Origin: Streptomonospora nanhaiensis
GTDB taxonomy: Bacteria > Actinomycetota > Actinomycetes > Streptosporangiales > Streptosporangiaceae
NCBI RefSeq assembly: GCF_026642255.1
Contig: NZ_CP113264.1
Location: forward strand, 1,674,001 to 1,738,000
DNA length: 64,000 bases
Direction: 5' to 3'
Shown here: positions 41,077-49,389 of the stretch, one piece after another
How the letters are laid out: each line of letters starts with the position of its first letter
How positions within the stretch are numbered: position 1 is the first letter of the stretch
The notes under the pieces: model-generated
What the model saw: the letters and a program-made list of their open reading frames with translations, nothing else
The model's database searches: none
Told to the model about the DNA's origin: nothing
Position numbers and translations under genes: made by a program

Positions 41077-42218
41077 CCGCGGCCACCGGGCGGACCGTCC
41101 CGTTCTTCGCCCCCGACCTCTTCGACACCGAGCGCGAGGCGCTCCTCGCGGCCCTGTACGAGGTCGGCACGGACCCCGAGCAGAAGTTCATCCTCGGACG
41201 CCGCACCGCGCGGTTCGAGGAGGCCCTGCGCGACTCCCTGGGCGCCGGCGACGTCGTGGCCTGCTCCAGCGGGACCTCGGCGCTGACCCTCGTCCTGGCC
41301 GCCATGGACATCGGGCCCGGCGACGAGGTGGTCGTCCCGGCCTTCGGCTGCGCCCCCCTGGCGAGCACCGTCCTGTCGTGCGGCGCGACCCCGGTCTTCG
41401 CCGACGTCGACCCCGTGACGCTGACCATGGACCCCGACCACGCCGAGCAGCTCCTCACCGCCAGGACCCGGGCCCTCATGCCCGCCCACATGTTCTCCGT
41501 CATGGCCGACATGCCCCGCCTGCGCGATCTGGCCTCCCGTGCGGGGGTGCGGCTCGTCGAGGACGCGGCGCTGGCCCAGGGCGGCACGCTCCGGGGCCGC
41601 CCCGCCGGCCTGTGGGGCGACGCCGGGGTGTACTCCTTCGTCCAGGTCAAGGTCTTCGGCATGCCCGGCGAGGGCGGCGTGGTCCTGTCCGCCGACGCCG
41701 GACTCGCCGACCGGGTGCGGATGCTGCGCAACCACGGCCAGGACGGCCGCCACCGGTTCCTGCACCACCGCATCGGCCACAACAGCCGGTTCGACGAGGT
41801 GATGGCCGCCTTCCAGCTGCACCGCCTGGCGGGGCTGGAGGAGCGCGTGGCCCGCCGGAACGCCATCTGCTCGTACTACTCCGAGCACCTGGCCGACCTG
41901 CGCGAGGACGGGGTCGCGGCGCCCCCCGCGGGCGGGGACGGCCGCTTCCCCTACGTCTACACGCTCCTGTGCGAGGACCGCGACGGGCTGCGGGACCACC
42001 TGGCCGCCGAAGGGATCGACACCCACGTCTACTACCCCCGCGCCCTGCCCGAGCAGCCCGCCTTCGCCCCCCACGCCCGCCCCGGCGGGCAGTGGCCCCG
42101 GGCCCGGGACGCGGCGCGCCGCAACATCTCCCTGCCCCTGTACCCGCACCTGACCGACGAACGCGTCGAGCACGTGGTCACCGCCGTGCGCGCGTTCGCC
42201 CACGGGAGGAAACCATGA
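41073..42218 (+). CDS. Second DegT/DnrJ/EryC1-family aminotransferase (cluster gene 9)
   Basis: A 381-residue PLP enzyme, clearly divergent from gene 8. VACSSGTSALTLVLAAMDIG (about 63), VPAFGCAPLASTVLSCGATP, LVEDAALAQGGTLRGRPAG (about 165) and YSFVQVKVFGMPGEGG follow. In the last, the probable Schiff-base lysine is residue 193, although the usual S-F-x-x-x-K context is changed. HNSRFDEVMAAFQLHRL and THVYYPRALPEQPAFAP match the family's C-terminal part. Two aminotransferases imply two amino groups, or one for a sugar and one for another keto intermediate (inference). It overlaps its neighbours by 4 bases at both ends. Confidence 0.9.
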   Translation: MTAATGRTVPFFAPDLFDTEREALLAALYEVGTDPEQKFILGRRTARFEEALRDSLGAGDVVACSSGTSALTLVLAAMDIGPGDEVVVPAFGCAPLASTVLSCGATPVFADVDPVTLTMDPDHAEQLLTARTRALMPAHMFSVMADMPRLRDLASRAGVRLVEDAALAQGGTLRGRPAGLWGDAGVYSFVQVKVFGMPGEGGVVLSADAGLADRVRMLRNHGQDGRHRFLHHRIGHNSRFDEVMAAFQLHRLAGLEERVARRNAICSYYSEHLADLREDGVAAPPAGGDGRFPYVYTLLCEDRDGLRDHLAAEGIDTHVYYPRALPEQPAFAPHARPGGQWPRARDAARRNISLPLYPHLTDERVEHVVTAVRAFAHGRKP

Positions 42219-43186
42219 CCGACCGCACGACCGCGCCCGCCGCGCCGCCCACTCCGCCCCGGCCCACCCCGGGCGCCTACGCCAGGCTCGCCAAACTCGA
42301 CATCGTCGACTACTACATCGGCCTGCCGCTGGTGTTCGCCATGACGCTGCCCCTGCTGGGGGCGCGCGCCGAGACCCTCGGGTTCCTCCTGCTCGTCCTG
42401 GTGGCCGAGGTGGCGGTGGTGGCCGCCATGGTCTCCTTCGACGACGTCACCGGCTACCGTGACGGCTCGGACGCCGCCAACTACGGCTCCGACGCCGCGC
42501 GGCGCCGACTCGCCCGCAAACCCCTGGTCCACGGGACCCTCACCGAGCCCCAGGCGCTCCGCTTCGGGCGGGCGGCGACCGCCGCGAGCGTCGTCCTGTG
42601 GGCCCTGGTGGTCGCGCTGGCCCCGCACCGGCCCCTGTGGGCCGTCGTCGGGGCGGCCCTGTGCCTGGTCGCGTCGGTCCAGTACTCCTGGGGGCTGAAG
42701 CTCAGCTACCGGGGCTTCCAGGAGATCTTCCTCTGCGGCCTGGGGGTGGGCTGGGTCCTGGTCCCCTACGGCCTGCTCGTCGGGCACGTCGACGGCTTCG
42801 TGATCGTCCAGGCGCTGGTGTTCGGCGGCGGCCCGATGATCTTCGGCCTGTACTCCAACACCAACGACGCCGCGGGCGACCGGGCCGCGGGCCGCGTCAC
42901 CGTCGCCGCGAGGGTGTCCCCGCGCGCCAACACGGCCTTCATCGTCGCGCTCACCGCGACGGAGACCCTGCTGGTCACCGGGTCCCACCTGCTCGGGATC
43001 GCCCCCTGGTGGTTCACCGTCGCCCTGCTGCCCGTCATCGCCCTGCGGGTCGCCCAGCTGTACACCGGTTTCGTCCTCGGCGACATCCTGCGGGCGCGCC
43101 GCACGGCCATCCACACGCACCGGGCCGCGGTCGTGCTCCTCATCGGGGCCAACCTGCTCGCCCCGTTCCTGCCGGGCGCCCTGTGA
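42215..43186 (+). CDS. UbiA-family membrane prenyltransferase (cluster gene 10)
   Basis: A 323-residue polytopic membrane protein with about eight to nine hydrophobic helices. Both prenyl-diphosphate/Mg motifs of the UbiA superfamily are present. DDVTGYRDGSD (about 75-86) is the first, and YSNTNDAAGDRAAGR (about 213-227) the second. It should transfer a prenyl or other polyprenyl group from a diphosphate to a cluster intermediate at the membrane. The first motif lacks the common leading Asn of NDxxD. No prenyl-diphosphate synthase is in the window, so the donor would come from primary metabolism. It overlaps genes 9 and 11 by 4 bases. Confidence 0.88.
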   Translation: MTDRTTAPAAPPTPPRPTPGAYARLAKLDIVDYYIGLPLVFAMTLPLLGARAETLGFLLLVLVAEVAVVAAMVSFDDVTGYRDGSDAANYGSDAARRRLARKPLVHGTLTEPQALRFGRAATAASVVLWALVVALAPHRPLWAVVGAALCLVASVQYSWGLKLSYRGFQEIFLCGLGVGWVLVPYGLLVGHVDGFVIVQALVFGGGPMIFGLYSNTNDAAGDRAAGRVTVAARVSPRANTAFIVALTATETLLVTGSHLLGIAPWWFTVALLPVIALRVAQLYTGFVLGDILRARRTAIHTHRAAVVLLIGANLLAPFLPGAL

Positions 43187-44532
43187 GCGCGCCGCTCGAC
43201 GCGGCGGTGGTGGGCGCGGGGCCCGCCGGGCTCGCCACCGCGCACCTGCTGGCCGCCGCCGGACACACGGTGCGGGTCCTGGAGGCCGCCGACGCCGTGG
43301 GGGGCAGGACGCGCACACTGCGCTCCGACGGCTACCTCGTCGACACCGGCGCCGAGATGATCCCCTCGGCCGACGCCTACCCGGCGACCTGGCGGCTCGT
43401 GCGCGCCACCGGCCTGGACTCCGACCCGGAGGCGGTCCCCCTGGTGCGCGACGCCCTCGCGGTCTGGTGGAACGGGCGCGCCCGCCCCCACGCCGGACGC
43501 CCCCTGGGGCTGCTCACCGGCATGGGACTGTCCGGAAGGGCCCGTCTCGACCTCGCGCGCCTGTTGCGGCGCCTGGACCGCGCCGGGCTGGACCCCGACC
43601 GCCCCGAGAGGGCGGCGCTGGGGGAGGAGACCGTCGCCGACCTCCTGCGGAGGTACCACCCGCAGGTGCGCGACCGCCTCCTGGGCCCGCTCGCCGCGGG
43701 GTTCTTCGGCTGGCCGCCGGAACGGGCCGCCGCCGCGCCCTTCGCCGCCCACCTGGCCGCCTCCGGCAGCACCGCCACCTGGCGCACCTACCGGGACGGG
43801 ATGGACACGCTGCCCCGGGCTCTGGCGGCCCGGCTGGACGTGCGCACCGGCCACCCGGTGACCGGTGTCGCACACGCCCCCGGCGGGGTGCGCCTGGACT
43901 CCCCGAGGGGAGCGGTGACCGCGCGCTCCGTCGTCCTGGCCGTGCCCGCCCCCGTCGCCCTGCGCCTCCACCCCGGGGCGCCCCCGGCCGAGCGGGAGTA
44001 CCTGGAGGCCTGCGGATACGCGCCCATGCTCCGGGTGTCCCTGCTGCTGGACGCCCCGACGGCCCCGCGCGGGGCGCGCCGCGGTTTCGCCGTCCTGGTG
44101 CCCGACGACCCGGTGCTCGCCGTGGTCACCGCGGACCACGCCAAGCACCCCGGCCGGGCGCCCAGGGGACGCGGCCTGGTGTCCCTGGTCGCCTCCCCGC
44201 AGGCGGCGCGCGACCTCATCGACGCACCCGACGACGAGGTGGGCGCGCGCCTCACCGCACGCGCCGAGCGCCTCATGCCCGGGGTGGGGAAGCGCGTGAG
44301 GAGGACGATCGTGCACCGCTTCCGGCACGGCCTGCCCCTGCCCGAACCACGGGCGCTGGCCGCCCGCCCCGCCTTCGCCGACCGGCCCCTGGCCCCCGTC
44401 GACTACGCCGGCGACTGGACCGCCCTGCGCCCGTGCAGCGAGGGGGCGGTCGCCTCGGCCTTCACGGCCGCCGAACGCACGTCGGCCCTGCTCACCAGCT
44501 CCCGCGAACCGATCACGACCGAGGCGCCATGA
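43183..44532 (+). CDS. FAD-dependent amine-oxidase/protoporphyrinogen-oxidase-like enzyme (cluster gene 11)
   Basis: A 449-residue flavoprotein. AAVVGAGPAGLATAHLLAAA (residues 7-26) with VLEAADAVGGRTRTLRSDGY is the FAD-binding start of the MAO/PPO/phytoene-desaturase superfamily. TYRDGMDTLPRALAARL (about 199) is the conserved middle. The C-terminal FAD segment is less standard: PVDYAGDWTALRPCSEGAVA (about 406), with AGDW replacing the usual GD. No signal peptide. It begins at GTG 43183, overlapping the UbiA stop by 4 bases, so the two probably act in sequence, for example oxidation or desaturation of the prenylated product (inference). Confidence 0.87.
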   Translation: MSAPLDAAVVGAGPAGLATAHLLAAAGHTVRVLEAADAVGGRTRTLRSDGYLVDTGAEMIPSADAYPATWRLVRATGLDSDPEAVPLVRDALAVWWNGRARPHAGRPLGLLTGMGLSGRARLDLARLLRRLDRAGLDPDRPERAALGEETVADLLRRYHPQVRDRLLGPLAAGFFGWPPERAAAAPFAAHLAASGSTATWRTYRDGMDTLPRALAARLDVRTGHPVTGVAHAPGGVRLDSPRGAVTARSVVLAVPAPVALRLHPGAPPAEREYLEACGYAPMLRVSLLLDAPTAPRGARRGFAVLVPDDPVLAVVTADHAKHPGRAPRGRGLVSLVASPQAARDLIDAPDDEVGARLTARAERLMPGVGKRVRRTIVHRFRHGLPLPEPRALAARPAFADRPLAPVDYAGDWTALRPCSEGAVASAFTAAERTSALLTSSREPITTEAP

Positions 44533-46136
44533 CACTCCTGAGCAAACCCCTCCACCTGGGCACCCTCTTCGACGACCTGGCGGCGCGCGGCTCCACCACC
44601 GCCGTGCGGCTGAGCAGGCCCCTGGACATCGCCCCCGAGGCGGGTTCCGAACTCGACGTGCCGGCCGCCGCCGACCTGGTGCGCAGGGTCTCCGGCTGGT
44701 TCGCCGAGGCGGGGGTGCGGCCGGGCGACCGCGTCGCCATCGCCAAGCGCAACCACTGGGACTACGTGCTCCTGGCCTGCGCCGCCGCACGCCTGGGCGC
44801 CGTCCCCGCGTCGCTGTCGGCCCACCTGTCCCCCGAGACCCTGGGAATCCTCCTCCGCAGGCTGGAACCGGCGCTCCTGGTCACCGACACCGCCCTGCTG
44901 GAGGCCGCCCGCGGGGCGGGGCACGACCCCTCCGCCCACGCCGCGCGCACCCTGGTGGTGGGGGGCCGCGCCGAGCGGGCCCTGTGCACGGACGACGTGC
45001 GGGGGGGCTCCGCGCCGCCGCCGCGCCGTCCGCACCTGGACGCACCGCTCGCCGTCATGCACACCTCCGGCACCACCGGCGTCCCGAAACTGGCCGTGCA
45101 CTCCACACGCACCATCCTGCGCAGGCTGGCGGGCTTCGAGTCGCACCGGTGGCCGGTGCTGGGCAGCCGGCGCGACGACACGGTCGCCTCCTCCTTCTCC
45201 TACGCCCACGGACGTGCCCTGGCCTGGACGGCCGGGGTGCTGTGGATGTTCCCGGCGGCGGTCTCGCTGATCACCTCGCCCGACTGGGACGAGGCCGGTC
45301 CCGCGCTGCGCCGCCACCGGCCCACCACCCTGGAGGCCCAGCCCTCCACCCTGGTGCGCTGGCAGCGGCACGTCGACGGGAAGGGGGACGAGTTCGGGCG
45401 CGTGCGGTTGTTCGTCAGCACCTTCGACGCCGTGCACCCGTCCACCGTCCGCACCTTCCTCAACGCCAGCCGCCGGCGGGCGCCGGTGTGGATGCAGGGG
45501 TGGGGCCAGAGCGAGACGGGGCCGCTGACCTTCCGCTTCCTCACCCGCCGGTCGCTGGCCCGCAGGCAGTGGGTCGACCCCACCACCCGCAACCTGGGGC
45601 GGCCCGTCCCCGGGCGGACCCGGCTGCGCGCCGTCGACACGAGGACCCTGCGCCCCCTCCCGGCGGGCGAGCCCGGCCTGCTGTTCTGCCGCACCGACGC
45701 GCTGTGCCTCGGCTACGTCGGGGAGGAGGGGCGCTGGCGCTCCAAGCTCGTCGGCCAGTGGTGGAGCACCGGGGACATCGGCTCCGTCGACCGCACCGGT
45801 GCGGTCCGCCTGGTGGACCGGGAGGTGGACTCCCTGTCCGACGGCGGCTGCCTGGAGATCGAGGACGTCGTCGACGAACGGCTCCCCCAGGCGCTGGACT
45901 GCGTCGTGCTGGGGGTCGCCGACGGCCCGCCCGTGCCGGTCGTGGCCACGGAGGACGGCACCCTCGCCCCGGGGGTCTGGAAGGAGGCCGTCGTCGACCT
46001 GCCGACGATGGCCGAACCGGTGGTCCTCACCTGGGGCGAACTGCCGCGCACCGGTACCGGCAAGGTCCGCCGGGGCGCGCTGCGGGAGAGTCTCGGCCTG
46101 GGCCCCGACGCCCCTGGGAAGGGGAGGTGGACGTGA
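44529..46136 (+). CDS. Adenylate-forming ligase (ANL), first of two (cluster gene 12)
   Basis: A 535-residue acyl-CoA-synthetase-like enzyme. MHTSGTTGVPKLAVHSTRT (about 178) is the P-loop-like core A3. GWGQSETGPLTFRF (about 328) is A5, WWSTGDIGSVDRTG (about 412) is A7 and ELPRTGTGKVRRGAL (about 504) carries the A10 catalytic lysine. The residues needed for both half-reactions are present, so it probably activates a carboxylic acid as AMP ester and CoA thioester. There is no carrier-protein gene beside it, so CoA is the likely acceptor. It overlaps the flavoprotein by 4 bases and the CoA-transferase by 4 bases. Confidence 0.9.
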   Translation: MTLLSKPLHLGTLFDDLAARGSTTAVRLSRPLDIAPEAGSELDVPAAADLVRRVSGWFAEAGVRPGDRVAIAKRNHWDYVLLACAAARLGAVPASLSAHLSPETLGILLRRLEPALLVTDTALLEAARGAGHDPSAHAARTLVVGGRAERALCTDDVRGGSAPPPRRPHLDAPLAVMHTSGTTGVPKLAVHSTRTILRRLAGFESHRWPVLGSRRDDTVASSFSYAHGRALAWTAGVLWMFPAAVSLITSPDWDEAGPALRRHRPTTLEAQPSTLVRWQRHVDGKGDEFGRVRLFVSTFDAVHPSTVRTFLNASRRRAPVWMQGWGQSETGPLTFRFLTRRSLARRQWVDPTTRNLGRPVPGRTRLRAVDTRTLRPLPAGEPGLLFCRTDALCLGYVGEEGRWRSKLVGQWWSTGDIGSVDRTGAVRLVDREVDSLSDGGCLEIEDVVDERLPQALDCVVLGVADGPPVPVVATEDGTLAPGVWKEAVVDLPTMAEPVVLTWGELPRTGTGKVRRGALRESLGLGPDAPGKGRWT

Positions 46137-47776
46137 CCGCGACGGCGATCGCCGCTCCTCCGCTGGCGGGGACCGCGGTCCTGGCCTCGGGCGACGCGGT
46201 ACCGGTGCGCGTCGCGGCGGCACGCCTGCGGGCACTGGGGTGCGAGGTCGTGCGGGGACCCGCCGCGGCGAGCGCCCCCGCGGGCCGGATCGACCTGCTC
46301 ACCGGTCCGGGAGGCGGCCGGGCCGGGTGCGACCTGGTGTGGTCGGCGTCCCCGGAGCCGTTGGCCGACGAGCGCGACGTCCAGGCCGCGTGCGGCCTGG
46401 CGCACCTGCACGGCCTCGCCGGGGGAGGACCGCGCTTCCTGCCCGTCGACCACGCGTCGGTGTGCGCCGGGGTGCTCGCGGCGCAGGCGGTGGCGGCGGC
46501 GGTGCTCTGCGCGCTGCGCGGGGGGCCGGCGCTGCGGGCGTCGGTCTCCGTGGCCGGCGCGGCGCTCCTCGCGGTCGCCCCGTACGTCGCCGACGCCACC
46601 GCCGCGCGGGGGGCGCCGCCCTCCCCGGGGGAGGGCGAACCGCCGCCCTTCCGCTCCGTCGACGGTGTCCGGTTCGAGATCGAGACCCTCGACCCCGAGG
46701 CGTGGCTCCGGTTCTGGGAGGCCCTGGGCGCGCCCGCGCGGGCGGTCGCCACCGGATGGGCGCCCTTCCAGCGCAGGTTCGCCACCGCCGTGTGCCCGCT
46801 GCCCGCCGCGCTGTCCGCGACCCTCGCGGCGCTGCCGCTCGCCGTCGTCCGCGACACCGGCCGGGAGTGCGGGGTGGGTGTGGTCCCGCTGCGCCCCCTG
46901 TCCGAGGTCGCCGGGGAGGGCCCCGCCTCGCCGTGGCGGCTCCGCGGCGCCGGCGGGGAGCCCGGTCCGGGCCTGCCGCCGTGGCAGGCCTCCGGGACGG
47001 GGCCGCTGGCAGGGCTGCGGGTGGTCGAGGCCACCAACCGGGTCCAGGGGCCCCTGGCGGGTCTGCTGCTGACCCTCCTCGGCGCCGACACCGTGCGCGT
47101 CGAGCCGCCGGGCGGCGACCCCATGCGCGGTGTCCCGCCCCTGGCCGGAGGCCTCTCCGCCCGCTTCGCCGCCCTCAACCGGGGCAAGGACGCGGTCCGA
47201 CTGGACCTCAAGACCCCCGGTGGCCGCCGCGCGGCCGCCGACCTGGCGGCCTCCGGCCACGTCCTGCTCTACAACTGGCCGCCGGGCCGGGCCGAGCGGT
47301 TCGGGCTGGGGGCGGACGACCTCTCCGCCCGCGCCCCGGGTCTGGTCCACGTCCACGCCGACGGGTGGGCCGGCGAGGACCCCGGACCGGGGATCCCGGC
47401 CACCGACTTCCTGGTCCAGGCCGACGGCGGGATCGCGGACCTGGTGTCCGTCGGCGGAGCGCCCGCCGCCCCCTCCCTGGTCACCCTCACGGATGTGCTC
47501 GGCGGCATCATCGCGGCCGAGGCGGCCCTGGCCGGCCTGCTGCTGCGCGCCCGCACCGGGACCGGTGCGGTGGCGAGGACGGGGCTGGTCGACGCCGCGC
47601 GCCTGCTCCGGTGGGCCGGGCGCGGCACCGCCCACCTGCCCCGCCCCGGCACGCCGCCGGTGGCAGGCCCGGCCGAGGCGGCCGACGCCTTCCCGGGGGC
47701 CTTCACGACGGTCGGCGGGGCCTCCCTCCCGCGCGCCCCGTGGACGTTCGCCCCCCTGGACGGGGAGGACCTGTGA
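46133..47776 (+). CDS. CaiB/BaiF-type (class III) CoA transferase with degenerate N-terminal half (cluster gene 13)
   Basis: A 547-residue protein. Residues about 275-545 are a class III CoA-transferase domain: LAGLRVVEATNRVQGPLAGL, LLTLLGADTVRVEPPGGDPM (about 315-334), FAALNRGKDAVRLDLKTPGG and LVTLTDVLGGIIAAEAALAG. The Asp of LTDVLGG is the likely catalytic residue. The N-terminal half (1-270) is weakly similar, with SVCAGVLAAQAVAAAVLCAL, but lacks an obvious catalytic Asp. The gene may be an internal duplication with one dead copy. It starts at GTG 46133 with GGGGAGG ahead and overlaps both flanking ANL genes by 4 bases. It may pass CoA between two acyl substrates. Confidence 0.82.
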   Translation: MTATAIAAPPLAGTAVLASGDAVPVRVAAARLRALGCEVVRGPAAASAPAGRIDLLTGPGGGRAGCDLVWSASPEPLADERDVQAACGLAHLHGLAGGGPRFLPVDHASVCAGVLAAQAVAAAVLCALRGGPALRASVSVAGAALLAVAPYVADATAARGAPPSPGEGEPPPFRSVDGVRFEIETLDPEAWLRFWEALGAPARAVATGWAPFQRRFATAVCPLPAALSATLAALPLAVVRDTGRECGVGVVPLRPLSEVAGEGPASPWRLRGAGGEPGPGLPPWQASGTGPLAGLRVVEATNRVQGPLAGLLLTLLGADTVRVEPPGGDPMRGVPPLAGGLSARFAALNRGKDAVRLDLKTPGGRRAAADLAASGHVLLYNWPPGRAERFGLGADDLSARAPGLVHVHADGWAGEDPGPGIPATDFLVQADGGIADLVSVGGAPAAPSLVTLTDVLGGIIAAEAALAGLLLRARTGTGAVARTGLVDAARLLRWAGRGTAHLPRPGTPPVAGPAEAADAFPGAFTTVGGASLPRAPWTFAPLDGEDL

Positions 47777-49389
47777 CGGCCTGGACCTCCGGGGCGGGGC
47801 TGGTCCTGGCGGACCTCGTCCCCGCGGAGGAACGCGCCCGGTGGGTCGCGGAGGGCCTGTGCCCCGGCCGGGACCTGTACTCCCTGTTCCTCGACCGGGT
47901 GCGGGAGGACCCCGCGCGCGAGGCGGTCGTGGACGGCCTCGGAAGCCTGGACCGCGCCGGGCTCGCGGCCAGGGCCCGGCGGGCCGCCGCGGCCCTGGCC
48001 GCCAGGGGGTGCGGCGAGCGCGACGTCGTCGCGGTCCTGCTGCCCGACGGCAGGGACGCGATCGCGGTCGAACTCGCCGTCGCCGCACTCGGGGCGGTCG
48101 CCCTGCCGGTCCCGTACGGGCGCTCCCGCACCGACGTGCTCTCCCTGCTGGCACGCTCCCGCGCCGCGCTCCTGGTCACCGCCCCCGCCCGTGCGGACGA
48201 CGCGCCGGACGCACCGGTCTGGTGCGCGGACGCCGGGACGCTGGACCCCGGCGGCCCCCTCGCGGGGGCGAGGGCGCCCGAGCCGGCGCGCCCCGACGCC
48301 GAATCACCCGCGCGCATCCTCGTCTCCTCGGGATCCGAGGGCGAGCCGACCATGGTCGCCTACTCGCACAACGCCATGGCCGGGGGGAGGGGCAACTACG
48401 CGCGGGCCGTGCTGGGCGCCGGGCCCGTCCGCGCCCTCATCCCGGTGCCGCTGGCCTCCTCCTTCGGCTCGCTGGGCATCGTGTCCCTGGTCCGGCTCGG
48501 GGCCACCCTCGTCGTTCCGGGGCGGTTCGACCCCGTGGCCGTGCTGCGCTCGGTCGAACGGGACCGCCCCACCCACCTGATCGGCGTGCCCACCATGCTC
48601 AGGCGCACCGCGCTGGTCGGGGAGGCGGCCGACACCGGGTCGCTGCGGGCGCTCGTGGCCAGCGGCGCGCCCCTGCACCGGGAGGTGCGCGACCTGTGCG
48701 AACGCCGCTTCGGCCGACCGGTCGTGAACGTCTACGGCTCCACCGACGGGGTCAACTGCCACACCGCGCACGACCCCGGGGCGTGGGAGCCGGGCATGGC
48801 CGGGCGCCCCGACCCGGCCGTCGCCGCGATCCGGGTGTGCGACCCCCGGGGGCGGCCGCTGCCGCCGGGGGAGGTCGGCGAGATCCGGGCACGGGGACCG
48901 ATGACGCCCCTGTGCCACGTCGCGGACCCCGCACTCGACGCCGAGCGGCGCGACCCCGGCGGATGGGTCCGCACCGGTGACGCGGGCCGCCTGGACGGCG
49001 ACGGGACGCTGTGGGTCGTGGACCGCCTGCGCCGCACGGTGATCCGGGGCGGCGTCACCCTCTTCCCCGCCGAGGTGGAGCGCGCCCTGGCCGCCCACCC
49101 CGCCCTGGGCGAGGCGCAGTGCGTCCCGGTACCCGACCCCGACCTGGGCGAGCGCATGTGCGCCTGCGTCTGCCCCCTGCCGGGGGTGGACCCGCCCACG
49201 GGCGGCGAACTGCTCGCCCACCTGCGCGACGGGCACGGCGTGGACGTCCGCGCCCTGCCCGAGCACGTGCTGTTCCTCCCCGCGCTGCCGCTCGGCCCGA
49301 CCGGGAAGGTGTGCACGTCCACCCTGGCCCGGATCGCGGCCGACGCGGTCCGCGACCGACCGACCGTACTCCCAGGAGGCCCACGATGA
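47773..49389 (+). CDS. Adenylate-forming ligase (ANL), second of two (cluster gene 14)
   Basis: A 538-residue adenylating enzyme, different from gene 12. The A3 core is altered: VSSGSEGEPTMVAYSHNAM (about 179), with Glu-Gly-Glu-Pro in place of TTGxPK, so the usual lysine is missing. YGSTDGVNCHTAHD (about 321) is A5, WVRTGDAGRLDGDG (about 398) A7 and LPLGPTGKVCTSTLAR (about 508) A10 with its lysine. It probably forms an acyl adenylate or thioester of an aromatic or small acid. The unusual A3 may change its kinetics. It starts at GTG 47773 and overlaps the methyltransferase gene by 4 bases. Confidence 0.87.
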   Translation: MTAWTSGAGLVLADLVPAEERARWVAEGLCPGRDLYSLFLDRVREDPAREAVVDGLGSLDRAGLAARARRAAAALAARGCGERDVVAVLLPDGRDAIAVELAVAALGAVALPVPYGRSRTDVLSLLARSRAALLVTAPARADDAPDAPVWCADAGTLDPGGPLAGARAPEPARPDAESPARILVSSGSEGEPTMVAYSHNAMAGGRGNYARAVLGAGPVRALIPVPLASSFGSLGIVSLVRLGATLVVPGRFDPVAVLRSVERDRPTHLIGVPTMLRRTALVGEAADTGSLRALVASGAPLHREVRDLCERRFGRPVVNVYGSTDGVNCHTAHDPGAWEPGMAGRPDPAVAAIRVCDPRGRPLPPGEVGEIRARGPMTPLCHVADPALDAERRDPGGWVRTGDAGRLDGDGTLWVVDRLRRTVIRGGVTLFPAEVERALAAHPALGEAQCVPVPDPDLGERMCACVCPLPGVDPPTGGELLAHLRDGHGVDVRALPEHVLFLPALPLGPTGKVCTSTLARIAADAVRDRPTVLPGGPR

